Source: Mycobacterium persicum
GTDB lineage: Bacteria; Actinomycetota; Actinomycetes; Mycobacteriales; Mycobacteriaceae
NCBI RefSeq assembly: GCF_002086675.1
Contig: NZ_MVIF01000005.1
Span: forward strand, 44,696 to 108,695
Length of the DNA stretch: 64,000 bases
Reading direction: 5' to 3'
This document shows positions 1-8,451 of this stretch, one piece after another. The position numbers were made by a program, and so were the translations under genes. How positions within the stretch are numbered: the stretch's first letter is position 1; each line of letters starts with the position of its first letter. The notes beneath the pieces were generated by a model, which saw nothing but the letters and a program-made list of their open reading frames with translations, had not been told where the DNA came from and searched no databases.

Positions 1-41
1 AACGTGTAACGGTCGCCAGCGACGTGAGAAGGAACGCGGGC

Positions 42-1325
42 ATGAGCATCGCATCGAACGCACCCGATCCTGCCGCTCGCAGGGTGCGAATCCTGTTCAT
101 CGCCGAGGCGGTGACGCTGGCCCACGTCGTGCGGCCGTTCGTGCTGGCGCGGTCGCTGGACCCGAGCCGTTACGAGGTCCACTTCGCCTGCGACCCGCGG
201 TACAACACGCTGCTGGGGCCGATGCCTTTTCCGTACCACCCGATCCACACCATCCCCAGCGAGCGGTTCCTCGGCAACTTGACCCAGGGCCGTTTCTACG
301 CCGCTCGGACGTTGCGCCGCTACGTCGAGGAGGACCGCAAGGTGCTGGCCGAGATCGCGCCGGACCTGGTCGTCGGCGACCTTCGCGTTTCGCTCTCGGC
401 CAGCGCCCGGTTGGCTGGCATCCCCTATATCGCCATCGCGAACGCCTATTGGAGTCCCTACGCTCGTCGCCGGTTTCCGCTTCCGGACACGCTGTGGACG
501 CGCCTGCTCGGCGTCAGGCTGGTCAGGATCCTGTACCGCCTGGAACGTCCGTTGCTGTTCGCTCTTCAGTGCCTGCCGCTCAACTGGGTCCGGCGCCGGC
601 ATGGGTTGCCGACTCTGGGGTGGAACCTGTGCCGCATTTTCACCGATGGGGACTACACGCTGTATGCCGACGGGCCCGAGTGGGTGCCGACCTATGATCT
701 GCCGGCCAACCATCGGTATCTGGGTCCGGTTTTGTGGTCGCCCGCGGTGCGGCCGCCGCCCTGGTGGGATTCGCTGCCGCCCGGCAGGCCGATCGTCTAT
801 GCGACCCTGGGCACTTCGGGCGGCACGAACCTGTTGCAGGTGGTGCTGGACGCGCTGGCTGATATGCCGGTGACGGTGATCGCGGCCACGGCCGATCGCA
901 GCGACCTGAGCAACGTGCCGGCCAACGCGTTTGTCGCCGATTACCTGCCGGGCGAGGCGGCCGCGGCCCGTTCGGCGGTGGTGGTCTGCAATGGTGGCAG
1001 CCTGACGACGCAGCAGGCCTTGCTGGCCGGGGTGCCGGTGGTCGGGATCGCCAGCAACCTCGACCAGCACCTGAACATGGAGGCCCTCGAGCGCGCCGGC
1101 GCCGGGATGCTGCTGAGAACCGAACGGCTCAGCCGCCGGCGGGTGGCCGACGCCGTGCAGCAGGCCCTCGGTGACCCCGGCTATCGGCAGGCCGCCCTGC
1201 AGCTCGCCGACGCCTTGGGCCGCGACTTCGACGGGTTCGCCCAGCACGTCCACACCGCCTTGCACCTCAGGCCCGACAGCGTGACGTCACCGACCGGCTG
1301 GCAGCGAAATCTGCGGACCGGCTAG
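42..1325 (+). CDS. UGT-like glycosyltransferase, tandem copy 1 (PGL sugar transfer)
   Basis: This is a GT-B fold glycosyltransferase of the UGT/MGT type, of the kind represented in the M. tuberculosis PGL locus by Rv2958c and Rv2962c. It probably adds a deoxyhexose such as rhamnose to the phenolphthiocerol acceptor at the cytoplasmic face. The C-terminal donor half shows the family signature [14 protein letters not shown] followed by [16 protein letters not shown]. The ATG at 42 was chosen because AAGGAA lies about 9 bases upstream and because copy 2 aligns there; a GTG at 24 is an upstream alternative. The protein is 427 residues, normal for the family. Its immediate neighbour is a near-identical copy. 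Donor and acceptor cannot be read from the sequence; rhamnose is inferred from known PGL structures. Confidence 0.85.
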   Translation: MSIASNAPDPAARRVRILFIAEAVTLAHVVRPFVLARSLDPSRYEVHFACDPRYNTLLGPMPFPYHPIHTIPSERFLGNLTQGRFYAARTLRRYVEEDRKVLAEIAPDLVVGDLRVSLSASARLAGIPYIAIANAYWSPYARRRFPLPDTLWTRLLGVRLVRILYRLERPLLFALQCLPLNWVRRRHGLPTLGWNLCRIFTDGDYTLYADGPEWVPTYDLPANHRYLGPVLWSPAVRPPPWWDSLPPGRPIVYATLGTSGGTNLLQVVLDALADMPVTVIAATADRSDLSNVPANAFVADYLPGEAAAARSAVVVCNGGSLTTQQALLAGVPVVGIASNLDQHLNMEALERAGAGMLLRTERLSRRRVADAVQQALGDPGYRQAALQLADALGRDFDGFAQHVHTALHLRPDSVTSPTGWQRNLRTG

Positions 1326-1462
1326 CGCCACCGACCACCCCGGGCCGCCGGCTGTCCGCGGTTTGCCCGGATTTTCGGGGGCACGCGTCGGGCGTGTACT
1401 CTACGGCCGCGGCCCCGGGGTAACGATCAACGGTCGCCAACAGCGTGAGAACGGACGCGAAC

Positions 1463-1507
1463 ATGAGTGGCGTCGGGTCGTTGAGCGGTGTCTGGAGGGC
1501 GCGATGA
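1463..1507 (+). other. 14-codon leader ORF, relic of the duplicated start
   Basis: An ATG at 1463 aligns with the start codon of the upstream glycosyltransferase copy (42), but the frame closes after 14 codons at TGA 1505-1507. The real start of copy 2 is at 1521, so about 60 extra bases separate the old start from the new one. It may be a relic or a short translated leader. There is no evidence of function beyond position. Confidence 0.35.
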
Positions 1508-1520
1508 GGATGGTGCACCG

Positions 1521-2795
1521 GTGAGCACCGAACCGAACGATTCGGATCCTGACGCCCGCAGGCTGCGGATCCTGTTCATCGGGGAAGCCGCGACCCTGTC
1601 CCACGTCGTGCGGCCGTACATGCTGGCGCGGTCGCTGGACCCGAGCCGTTACGAGGTCCACTTCGCCTGCGACCCACGATTCAACAAGCTGCTGGGCCCG
1701 CTCCCGTTTCAGCACCACCCGATCTACACCATCCCCAGCGAGCGGGTGCTGGCCAAGATCGCTCAGGGCCGACTCTTCTACAACACGCGCACGTTGCGCC
1801 GCTACGTCGAGGAGGACCGCAAGGTGCTGGCCGAGATCGCGCCGGACCTGGTCGTCGGCGACAACCGGCTGTCGCTCTCGGCCAGCGCCCGGTTGGCTGG
1901 CATCCCCTATATCGCCATCGCGAACGCCTATTGGAGTCCCTACGCTCGTCGCCGGTTTCCGCTTCCGGACACGCTGTGGACGCGCCTGCTCGGCGTCAGG
2001 CTGGTCACATTCCTGTTCTGGTTGTATCGCCCGCTGATCTTCGCCCTCTACTGTCTGCCGCTCAACTGGGTCCGGCGCCGGCATGGGTTGCCGACTCTGG
2101 GGTGGAACCTGTGCCGCATTTTCACCGATGGGGACTACACGCTGTATGCCGACGTGCCCGAGTTGGTGCCGACCTATGATCTGCCGGCCAACCATCGGTA
2201 TCTGGGTCCGGTTTTGTGGTCGCCCGCGGTGCGGCCGCCGCCCTGGTGGGATTCGCTGCCGCCCGGCAGGCCGATCGTCTATGCGACCCTGGGCAGCTCG
2301 GGCGGCACGAACCTGTTGCAGGTGGTGCTGGACGCGCTGGCTGATATGCCGGTGACGGTGATCGCGGCCACGGCCGATCGCAGCGACCTGAGCAACGTGC
2401 CGGCCAACGCGTTTGTCGCCGATTACGTGCCGGGCGAGGCGGCCGCGGCCCGTTCGGCGGTGGTGGTCTGCAATGGTGGCAGCCTGACGACGCAGCAGGC
2501 CTTGCTGGCCGGGGTGCCGGTGGTCGGGATCGCCAGCAACCTCGACCAGCACCTGAACATGGAGGCCCTCGAGCGCGCCGGCGCCGGGATGCTGCTGAGA
2601 ACCGAACGGCTCAGCCGCCGGCGGGTGGCCGACGCCGTGCAGCAGGCCCTCGGTGACCCCGGCTATCGGCAGGCCGCCCTGCAGCTCGCCGACGCCTTGG
2701 GCCGCGACTTCGACGGGTTCGCCCAGCACGTCCACACCGCCTTGCACCTCAGGCCCGAGAACGCGGCCCGAGGCGTCGCGACCGAAGGGCGGTAG
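1521..2795 (+). CDS. UGT-like glycosyltransferase, tandem copy 2 (PGL sugar transfer)
   Basis: Second copy of the tandem GT-B glycosyltransferase, 424 residues from GTG 1521. That start aligns codon by codon with the ATG of copy 1 and has GAGGA about 11 bases upstream; a GTG at 1488 would add 11 residues with no counterpart. The C-terminal donor-binding half is almost identical to copy 1. The N-terminal half differs in patches: the region just after the shared segment ending RLLGVRLV, and residues about 45-90. In GT-B enzymes the N-terminal domain mainly contacts the acceptor and the C-terminal domain the nucleotide sugar. The pair therefore probably shares a donor and differs in acceptor, for example successive rhamnoses of one PGL glycan. 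That reading is inference. Confidence 0.85.
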   Translation: MSTEPNDSDPDARRLRILFIGEAATLSHVVRPYMLARSLDPSRYEVHFACDPRFNKLLGPLPFQHHPIYTIPSERVLAKIAQGRLFYNTRTLRRYVEEDRKVLAEIAPDLVVGDNRLSLSASARLAGIPYIAIANAYWSPYARRRFPLPDTLWTRLLGVRLVTFLFWLYRPLIFALYCLPLNWVRRRHGLPTLGWNLCRIFTDGDYTLYADVPELVPTYDLPANHRYLGPVLWSPAVRPPPWWDSLPPGRPIVYATLGSSGGTNLLQVVLDALADMPVTVIAATADRSDLSNVPANAFVADYVPGEAAAARSAVVVCNGGSLTTQQALLAGVPVVGIASNLDQHLNMEALERAGAGMLLRTERLSRRRVADAVQQALGDPGYRQAALQLADALGRDFDGFAQHVHTALHLRPENAARGVATEGR

Positions 2796-2815
2796 GGGCA
2801 ACTGTGTTCTGCCCC
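2795..2815 (+). terminator. Possible weak hairpin after glycosyltransferase copy 2
   Basis: GGGGCA at 2795-2800 and TGCCCC at 2810-2815 form a 6-bp stem with a 9-base loop right at the stop codon. There is no U tract, which is usual for mycobacterial terminators. The stem is short, so this is tentative. Confidence 0.3.
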
Positions 2816-3069
2816 AACAACCGTAGGGCGCAGCGAGGTGACAGACGACCCGTCCCTGCGATCGATTGCCGGGCCGAAGCCGCCCGGCACGGTCAGAACT
2901 TGTCTGCCGCGGTCAATGGAACTAGGGTCGGGAACCTGATTCGCGCGGCCGAATATGTCCTGTACCTTGAAGCGGGCACGACGACGGTCTTGCGAACGCA
3001 CGCCGCATCAAGCTGACGGCGACCCCCGCCGCAGCGGCCAAGGCATAACAAGGAGTGGAGACGGCCACG
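2816..3069 (+). other. Gene-free spacer upstream of gmd
   Basis: The interval between the glycosyltransferase pair and gmd (2796-3122) has no convincing protein-coding frame apart from the short leader ORF at 3070. It probably contains the promoter for gmd-fcl, but I could not identify confident -35/-10 elements. Confidence 0.4.
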
Positions 3070-3126
3070 ATGGGATGCCGGAAATGTGGTGACGAGCAGG
3101 CACCAACGGAAGCGGCAATCCGGTGA
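3070..3126 (+). CDS. 18-codon leader peptide overlapping the gmd start
   Basis: ATG 3070 opens an 18-codon frame (MGCRKCG at its start, ending at TGA 3124-3126). The stop overlaps the GTG start of gmd in the four-base pattern GTGA. A GGAG lies about 10 bases upstream at 3056-3059. The arrangement resembles translational coupling, and the two closely spaced cysteines recall cysteine-containing regulatory uORFs of mycobacteria. It could equally be chance, since short frames are common; only the stop-start overlap and the Shine-Dalgarno site support it. Confidence 0.35.
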   Translation: MGCRKCGDEQAPTEAAIR

Positions 3127-4157
3127 AGCGGGCGCTGATCACCGGGATCACCGGCCAGGACGGCTCCTACCTCGCCGAATTGTTGCTCAGCAAGGGTTAT
3201 GAGGTCCACGGGCTGATCCGCCGGGCCTCGACGTTCAACACGGCGCGGATCGATCACCTCTATGTCGACCGGCACGACCCGCACGCGCGATTGTTCTTGC
3301 ACTATGGCGATCTCACCGACGGCACCCGGTTGGTGACGCTGCTCAGCACCATCGACCCCGATGAGGTCTATAACCTTGCGGCCCAGTCGCACGTGCGCGT
3401 CAGCTTCGACGAACCGGTGCACACCGGCGACACCACCGGCATGGGATCCATCCGGCTGCTCGAAGCCATTCGGCTTTCCCGGGTGGAATGCCGCTTCTAT
3501 CAAGCGTCCTCGTCGGAGATGTTCGGCGCGTCGCCGCCACCTCAGAGCGAGCAGACGCCGTTCTACCCACGATCGCCCTATGGCGCGGCAAAGGTGTACT
3601 CGTACTGGGTGACGCGCAATTACCGAGAGGCGTACGGACTGTTCGCGGTGAACGGCATCTTGTTCAACCACGAATCACCGCGGCGCGGCGAGACGTTCGT
3701 GACCCGAAAGATCAGCCGAGCCGTGGCGCGGATCAAGGCCGGTCTCGAGTCGCACGTCTACCTGGGCAACCTCGACGCAGTTCGCGACTGGGGGTATGCA
3801 CCCGAATACGTCGATGGAATGTGGGCGATGCTGCAGACGTCCGAACCGGAAGACTTCGTGCTGGCGACCGGACGCGGCTACACGGTGCGCGAGTTCGCCC
3901 AGACCGCCTTCGACCATGCCGGGCTCGACTGGGAGAAGCATGTGCGATTCGACGAACGCTATCTACGTCCCACCGAGGTGGATTCGCTGATCGGCGACGC
4001 GACCAAGGCCGCCCAATCGCTGGGGTGGAAGGCGTCGATACACACCGCTGAACTGGCGCGGATCATGGTGGACGCGGACATCGCGGCGCTGGAGTGTGAG
4101 GGCAAGCCGTGGATCGACAAGCCGACGCTCACCGACCGGGCATGCGGACCAGAATGA
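3123..4157 (+). CDS. gmd: GDP-mannose 4,6-dehydratase
   Basis: Converts GDP-D-mannose to GDP-4-keto-6-deoxy-D-mannose, the first step toward GDP-L-fucose. It is a short-chain dehydrogenase (extended SDR) of 344 residues, normal for the family. Visible motifs are the NADP-binding TGITGQDG (residues 7-14), the catalytic SSSEMFG segment (about 129-135) and YGAAK with Y153 and K157. The start is GTG 3123, overlapping the stop of an 18-codon frame. Its stop overlaps the start of fcl (ATGA at 4154-4157), so the two are almost certainly co-translated. In M. tuberculosis the equivalent gmdA-epiA pair lies in a different locus (Rv1511-Rv1512). Here it sits in the PGL saccharide region, which supports a fucose-containing PGL. 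Confidence 0.95.
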   Translation: MKRALITGITGQDGSYLAELLLSKGYEVHGLIRRASTFNTARIDHLYVDRHDPHARLFLHYGDLTDGTRLVTLLSTIDPDEVYNLAAQSHVRVSFDEPVHTGDTTGMGSIRLLEAIRLSRVECRFYQASSSEMFGASPPPQSEQTPFYPRSPYGAAKVYSYWVTRNYREAYGLFAVNGILFNHESPRRGETFVTRKISRAVARIKAGLESHVYLGNLDAVRDWGYAPEYVDGMWAMLQTSEPEDFVLATGRGYTVREFAQTAFDHAGLDWEKHVRFDERYLRPTEVDSLIGDATKAAQSLGWKASIHTAELARIMVDADIAALECEGKPWIDKPTLTDRACGPE

Positions 4158-5116
4158 ACACCTTCACCGGCGTCCTTGACCGTGCCGCTCCGGTGTATAT
4201 CGCCGGGCACCGCGGGCTGGCCGGGTCCGCGCTGTTACGCAAGTTTCAGGCCGAGGGGTTCACCAATCTTGTGCTGCGCTCCCACCGGGAACTCGACCTG
4301 ACGGATCGGGCCGCGACATTCGACTTCATCATGGAGTCGCGGCCTCAGGTCATCATCGACGCCGCGGCCAAGGTCGGTGGCATCCTGGCCAACAGCACCT
4401 ATCCCGCTGATTTCCTGTCCGAAAACCTGCAAATCCAGGTCAACCTGCTCGACGCCGCGGTGGCCGCGCGGGTGCCGCGGCTGCTGTTCCTCGGCTCCTC
4501 CTGCATCTATCCGAAGTTCGCCGAGCAGCCCATCAAGGAAAGCGCGCTGCTCACCGGGCCGCTGGAGCCGACGAACAACACCTACGCGATCGCCAAGATC
4601 GCGGGCCTCCTTCAGGTCCAGGCGGTCCGCAGCCAACACGGCCTGGCCTGGATCTCAGCGATGGCAACCAACCTGTATGGACCCGGTGACAACTTCTCGG
4701 CGTCCACGTCGCACCTGCTGCCGGCGCTTATCCGCCGGTACGAGGAGGCCAGAGCCGGCGGCGTGCCGAAGGTGACGAACTGGGGCACGGGAACTCCACG
4801 CCGCGAACTGTTGCACGTCGACGATCTGGCGAGCGCATGTTTGTACCTGCTGGAGCACTTCGACGGACCCAGCCCCGTCAACGTGGGTACCGGCGTCGAC
4901 CACAGCGTGCGCGAGATCGCCCAGATGGTGGCCGGCGCGGTGGGTTACAACGGCGAAACCGAGTGGGATCCAACGAAACCGGACGGAACCCCCCGAAAAC
5001 TGTTGGATGTGTCGGTGTTACGGGAGGCGGGTTGGCAATCCCGGATTACGCTGTGCGAGGGCATCGACTCCACGGTCGCGTGGTATCGGGCCAACGCCGG
5101 CGTGGCAAGAAAATGA
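4154..5116 (+). CDS. fcl: GDP-L-fucose synthase (epimerase-reductase)
   Basis: Carries out the 3,5-epimerisation and 4-reduction of GDP-4-keto-6-deoxymannose to GDP-L-fucose with NADPH. It is the partner of gmd and homologous to E. coli WcaG/Fcl and mycobacterial EpiA. It has 320 residues, the usual length. Motifs are GHRGLAG (residues 18-24) for the cofactor, SSCIYP (115-120) with the conserved cysteine C117, and YAIAK with Y144 and K148. The start at 4154 was chosen for the ATGA overlap with the gmd stop; ATG 4142 is an alternative adding four residues. Fucose would be transferred by one of the glycosyltransferases in this region. Confidence 0.95.
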   Translation: MNTFTGVLDRAAPVYIAGHRGLAGSALLRKFQAEGFTNLVLRSHRELDLTDRAATFDFIMESRPQVIIDAAAKVGGILANSTYPADFLSENLQIQVNLLDAAVAARVPRLLFLGSSCIYPKFAEQPIKESALLTGPLEPTNNTYAIAKIAGLLQVQAVRSQHGLAWISAMATNLYGPGDNFSASTSHLLPALIRRYEEARAGGVPKVTNWGTGTPRRELLHVDDLASACLYLLEHFDGPSPVNVGTGVDHSVREIAQMVAGAVGYNGETEWDPTKPDGTPRKLLDVSVLREAGWQSRITLCEGIDSTVAWYRANAGVARK

Positions 5117-5122
5117 ATGTTG

Positions 5123-5146
5123 ACTGGCTCGTAGTTGCGAGTCGGT
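5123..5146 (+). terminator. Candidate terminator hairpin after gmd-fcl
   Basis: ACTGGCTCG (5123-5131) can pair with CGAGTCGGT (5138-5146) as a 9-bp stem with two G-U pairs and a 6-base loop. It begins 6 bases after the fcl stop. No T tract follows. Confidence 0.4.
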
Positions 5147-5288
5147 GAGGTGGAGGGCCTGAAAACCTGCCTTCGCGCCCATTCTCCGGACGGTTCCCAC
5201 TCAGCGGCCCGGCGTTGTGTCGTTGTCATCTTGAACGCTGACTTCTGACCCGGGACCACGACATTCCTGACGACGAGATAGGAAATAG

Positions 5289-6176
5289 GTGAATCTTCTC
5301 GGCAAGGTTGCTATGTGGGTGGAGCTGTTGAGCAGCGGTGAGGGCAAGCAACGCGTTCTCATCGGACGGGAGTTGGCTTGGCGGGTGCGAGAGCTGGAAT
5401 CGATAAACACAATCGCCGAAGTGGAGTTCTCGGTATTCAGCCAGTTTGGCGATGATGGGATTATTCAATGGCTGATTCACCGCCTGCCGGGCATCAGTGA
5501 GACGTTCGTCGAGTTTGGCGTAGGGTGCTACCAGGAGGCCAACACCAGATTCCTACTGTTGAACGACAACTGGACTGGGCTGGTCATGGACAGCTCCAAA
5601 CGCAACGTCGATGCCATCAAGCGCGATCGGATTTCAGTGCTCTATGACCTACAGAGCAAATGCGCACGCGTCACAGCCGAGAACGTCGACCAATTGATAT
5701 CGGAGCATGGGTTCGAGGGCGACATCGGACTTCTGCACATCGATATCGATGGCAATGACTATTGGGTGTGGAGCGGCTTAACAGTCGTGAGGCCCGCAAT
5801 CGTCATCGTCGAATACAACAGCGTATTCGGAGCGGAGCGCCCGATCACCATCCCATACGATCCGAACTTCACCAGAGGGCGCTACATGAATCAATATTTT
5901 GGCGCATCCCTGTTGGCTTTTTGCGACCTGGCCGAATCCAAGGGATACGACTTCGTCGGCAGCAACAGCGCGGGCAACAACGCATATTTCATCCGATCCG
6001 ACCTCCCCCACGGCCTCGAACCGCTGACTGCCGCCGAAGGCTATGTGGTGTCGAAGTTCGTTGATTCCCGCGACGCCAAGGGTCGGCTGAACCACCTGCG
6101 CGGGGAGCAGCGGCTGGCCGCACTGCGCGGGGCGCCGGTGGTCAACACCCGGACGGGCGAAGAAGAGCGGCTCTGA
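5289..6176 (+). CDS. FkbM-like SAM-dependent methyltransferase
   Basis: Probably an O-methyltransferase acting on a PGL sugar. It has 295 residues from GTG 5289 with AGGAAA a few bases upstream. The segment FSQFGDDGII (50-59) is typical of FkbM-like enzymes in polysaccharide clusters. The SAM-binding region is FVEFGVGC (73-80), and LLHIDIDGNDYWVW (148-161) resembles the second FkbM motif. In M. tuberculosis this part of the locus encodes fucosyl O-methyltransferases (Rv2954c-Rv2956), and a related role is plausible. I could not assign it to one of them. GC content is lower than in the pps genes (31 of 60 at 5401-5460), which may reflect acquisition. It faces the minus-strand methyltransferase tail to tail across 10 bases. 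Confidence 0.75.
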   Translation: MNLLGKVAMWVELLSSGEGKQRVLIGRELAWRVRELESINTIAEVEFSVFSQFGDDGIIQWLIHRLPGISETFVEFGVGCYQEANTRFLLLNDNWTGLVMDSSKRNVDAIKRDRISVLYDLQSKCARVTAENVDQLISEHGFEGDIGLLHIDIDGNDYWVWSGLTVVRPAIVIVEYNSVFGAERPITIPYDPNFTRGRYMNQYFGASLLAFCDLAESKGYDFVGSNSAGNNAYFIRSDLPHGLEPLTAAEGYVVSKFVDSRDAKGRLNHLRGEQRLAALRGAPVVNTRTGEEERL

Positions 6177-6186
6177 TGAACGCAGG

Positions 6187-7056
6187 TCACTCCGGCTTAC
6201 GCAGCACAACCATGTCTTGGTAGGCGGTGGAAGCCGTTCGGCCGCACCAGCTTCCCCATAACACATCACCAACCTGTTCGAGGCCGGCGTTGCGGACGGC
6301 TTGATCCCAGTCTTCCTGCGGAAGTGCGATGGCGGCCTCCGGGACGAACGGGGTGATCACGATGAGATCCTGGTGTGGACGAAACGGCAGAGCCGACTTG
6401 CCCTGCGCAACCAACTCCCGCGATTCCTGATTCCACACATAGAGGGTGAGCAGCGCGCGCCCGCCGGGGGCAAGTACTCGTGCAGTCTCCGCGAGGTAGC
6501 GAGCAACCTGCGGGATGGGCATGTGGGTGAACAGCGACGACGCGAACGCCAGCTCGAAACTCGCGTCGGGGTAGGGGAAGGTGAACTTCTCGGCCTGCAC
6601 CGTGCCCTTCGGGTTGTACATCTTGTTGTAGATGTCTGCGCGCTGGAAGCGGAAGTTGGGATGCGACGCGTAGTGCTCCGAACACCAGCGCACTTCGGCG
6701 GTATTGATGTCGAAGCCCTCGTAGCGCCCCTTGTCCGGGTCGAGAAAGGTGGTCAGCGGACGGGCCGCGCGACCCAATCCGCAACCCATGTCAAGCACGC
6801 GGTAGTGCGGTTCAAGCTGGCCGTAGTCGCGCAGCAGTCCTAAGAACTCGTCACCGGATTCGCGAAATGGGCCAGGTGCCGCGGGGTTTCGAGACCCGCC
6901 GCCCACCATGCGGCGAGGCGGGACCAGCGGGTCGCTACGGCCGTTGAGCTTGTCCAGCACATCGCTCGGGGCGTACCGCACAAAGAGGCCGGCCTTGATC
7001 AGGAGAGGCACTGGGACAAATTTGAGGAATGAGTCAACGACCCGGGACGCAACCAC
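6187..7056 (-). CDS. Class I SAM-dependent methyltransferase
   Basis: A class I methyltransferase with motif I VLDMGCGLG at about residues 87-95 and a post-motif acidic loop in YEGFDINTAEV. It most likely O-methylates a sugar hydroxyl of the PGL glycan. The open frame extends to 7413, but that part overlaps the neighbouring oxidoreductase and is low-complexity Arg/Gly-rich. I chose the GTG at 7056, giving MVASRVVDSFLKF and 289 residues; it lies just after the stop of the upstream gene. No strong Shine-Dalgarno site is visible, so TTG 7065 or another nearby codon is possible. It is read in the same direction as the oxidoreductase at 7116, 59 bases away, suggesting an operon. Position in the regiospecific methylation scheme is unknown. 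Confidence 0.75.
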   Translation of the reverse strand: MVASRVVDSFLKFVPVPLLIKAGLFVRYAPSDVLDKLNGRSDPLVPPRRMVGGGSRNPAAPGPFRESGDEFLGLLRDYGQLEPHYRVLDMGCGLGRAARPLTTFLDPDKGRYEGFDINTAEVRWCSEHYASHPNFRFQRADIYNKMYNPKGTVQAEKFTFPYPDASFELAFASSLFTHMPIPQVARYLAETARVLAPGGRALLTLYVWNQESRELVAQGKSALPFRPHQDLIVITPFVPEAAIALPQEDWDQAVRNAGLEQVGDVLWGSWCGRTASTAYQDMVVLRKPE

Positions 7057-7115
7057 GTCGCACAACGTACACTGCGCACCGACGATGGCGCCATTCGAGC
7101 CGCCCGGATGCAGGT

Positions 7116-8105
7116 TCAGGCGGGCTTGCGCAGTGGAAGGCCGGCAGCCTGGTAGATGGCGTCGATGACCGCCATGTTTCCGACCGCGTCTTGTGGGTTC
7201 GTCTTCACCGGTTCGCCGCGCAGCACCGCTGCGGCGAACGCGTCGAGCTGGTAAGCGTAAGAGGCTCGGCGTGGAAAACGTTCCACTCGTTTGCCGTCGG
7301 CTGACCGGACCGTCAGGCGATGAAAAGTCTGCGGCAATACCGGATTGAGTACCCGCAGCTCCCCTTGCTCGCCGACCACCCGCGCGCTGATCTGTAACAG
7401 GTCGGTCGACCACATAGAGCAGCGGACCCGGCCGGTGTGTCCGTCAGCGAACCGCAGCTCGGCAGTCATGGCGCGGTCGATATGGGGATCGCGCAGTTTC
7501 GCCTGTGCGGAAACGACTTCGGGAGTGGATCCGCCGAAGGTGCGGACCATGTGGATGGCATAGCACCCGGTTTCCATGGTCGCGCCACCGGCCAGCGAGT
7601 AGTTGTAGCGGATGTCGGAGAACTTGGGCAACGGTAAGCACAGATTGGCTTCGACTCGGGTCAGCCTGCCCAACTCGCCCGAGGCGATGATCTGCTCAAC
7701 GCGGCGCGCCAGCGGGTGATAGGGATAGTGGAGCGCCTCCATCACCACCCGGTCCGATTGCGCGGCCAGTTGGGCGATCTCGCGCGCTTCGGCGGCGTTG
7801 GCGGTGAACGGCTTTTCGCAGAGCACATGCTTGCCGGCGGCCAATGCGACCCGGGTCCAGCGGCCGTGCAAGCTGATCGGCAAGGGGTTGTATACGGCGT
7901 CGAGGTCCGGGTCGGCGATCAGCGCGTCGTAGTTGTCGTGGACCCGTTCGATGCCGTGCTTGGCGGCAAAGGCCCGGGCGCGCGATGCATCGCGTGCGGC
8001 CACCGCGGCCACCACCACCTCGTCGTTTTGCCCGGCGGGTTTGACAAGCGCCAAGGGCGCGATACGGGCTGCGCCGAGGATGCCGATCCGGACCTGTCGA
8101 GACAC
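7116..8105 (-). CDS. Gfo/Idh/MocA family oxidoreductase, copy 1 (divergent)
   Basis: NAD(P)-dependent sugar oxidoreductase of 329 residues from GTG 8105, the start shared with its paralogue at 9247-10236. The N-terminal Rossmann segment is GILGAARIAP (8-17) and the catalytic-lysine motif is EKPFT (97-101). It is about 80-85% identical by eye to copy 2 but differs at family-conserved positions: L125 and P128 where copy 2 has F and R (FHYRYHP), and E178 where copy 2 has D (MDAGCY). In deoxysugar pathways, enzymes of this family act as 3-ketoreductases for 2,6-dideoxyhexoses. A comparable role in making a terminal PGL sugar is possible but unproven. The changed residues raise the question of altered specificity or decay. 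Confidence 0.85.
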   Translation of the reverse strand: MSRQVRIGILGAARIAPLALVKPAGQNDEVVVAAVAARDASRARAFAAKHGIERVHDNYDALIADPDLDAVYNPLPISLHGRWTRVALAAGKHVLCEKPFTANAAEAREIAQLAAQSDRVVMEALHYPYHPLARRVEQIIASGELGRLTRVEANLCLPLPKFSDIRYNYSLAGGATMETGCYAIHMVRTFGGSTPEVVSAQAKLRDPHIDRAMTAELRFADGHTGRVRCSMWSTDLLQISARVVGEQGELRVLNPVLPQTFHRLTVRSADGKRVERFPRRASYAYQLDAFAAAVLRGEPVKTNPQDAVGNMAVIDAIYQAAGLPLRKPA

Positions 8106-8451
8106 GGCCCAGACGCTACAGCCGGCTTGAGTCGGCGACAAGAAACGGTCTGACTATAGCCATATCTCGTGGCCTCGTTAGCTAGTGGTGGGCCGCATAC
8201 CGGCGCCAAGCGGTCCCGCCGCTGATAAGGTCTAACTATTGCAAGATCAATTTAACGATTTGAAACCTGCCAAGCTGTGGTGGGATGGTTGACTCCGATG
8301 GGAGTTCAGGTCTCGCTAAAGCAGGAAGCCTTCTGGAAATTGACGGCAGCGGACTGGCCGGGCACCAGCGCACCCTTGACCATCGGAGGCTTGAACAGTA
8401 GCTTGAACGTCTTGCAGTCATTGCGAAAGATTCTCTGGAGGTCTGGGCTCT
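8106..8451. promoter_or_regulatory. AT-rich divergent intergenic region
   Basis: 346 bases between the minus-strand oxidoreductase and the plus-strand methyltransferase hold no gene. They probably carry divergent promoters. Base composition is unusual: 8221-8280 is 24 of 60 G/C, far below the roughly two thirds of surrounding DNA. GGAGG at 8437-8441 serves the downstream ATG at 8452. No confident -10/-35 pair was assigned. Confidence 0.5.

Larger units (their letters stand above)
1..2755 (+). repeat. Tandem duplication of a glycosyltransferase gene with its leader
   Basis: Two copies of one unit lie head to tail. Copy 1 is about 1-1273 and copy 2 about 1421-2755. Within the coding part the offset is 1482 bases. 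Leader similarity is visible between 8-46 and 1428-1467 (shared CGGTCGCCA, GTGAGAA and CATGAG). The stretch 577-1273 matches 2059-2755 with only a handful of substitutions, silent sites included. Patches in the 5' half (near 200-300 and 523-570) have diverged much more. This mosaic points to a duplication followed by gene conversion or recent selection. Confidence 0.9.

Noticed and set aside
1401..2801. A 466-codon minus-strand frame under glycosyltransferase copy 2
   Set aside because: It is antisense to a conserved glycosyltransferase and has no recognisable domain.
7057..7413. N-terminal extension of the methyltransferase at 6187
   Set aside because: It would overlap the oxidoreductase gene and is low-complexity; the SAM domain begins after GTG 7056.
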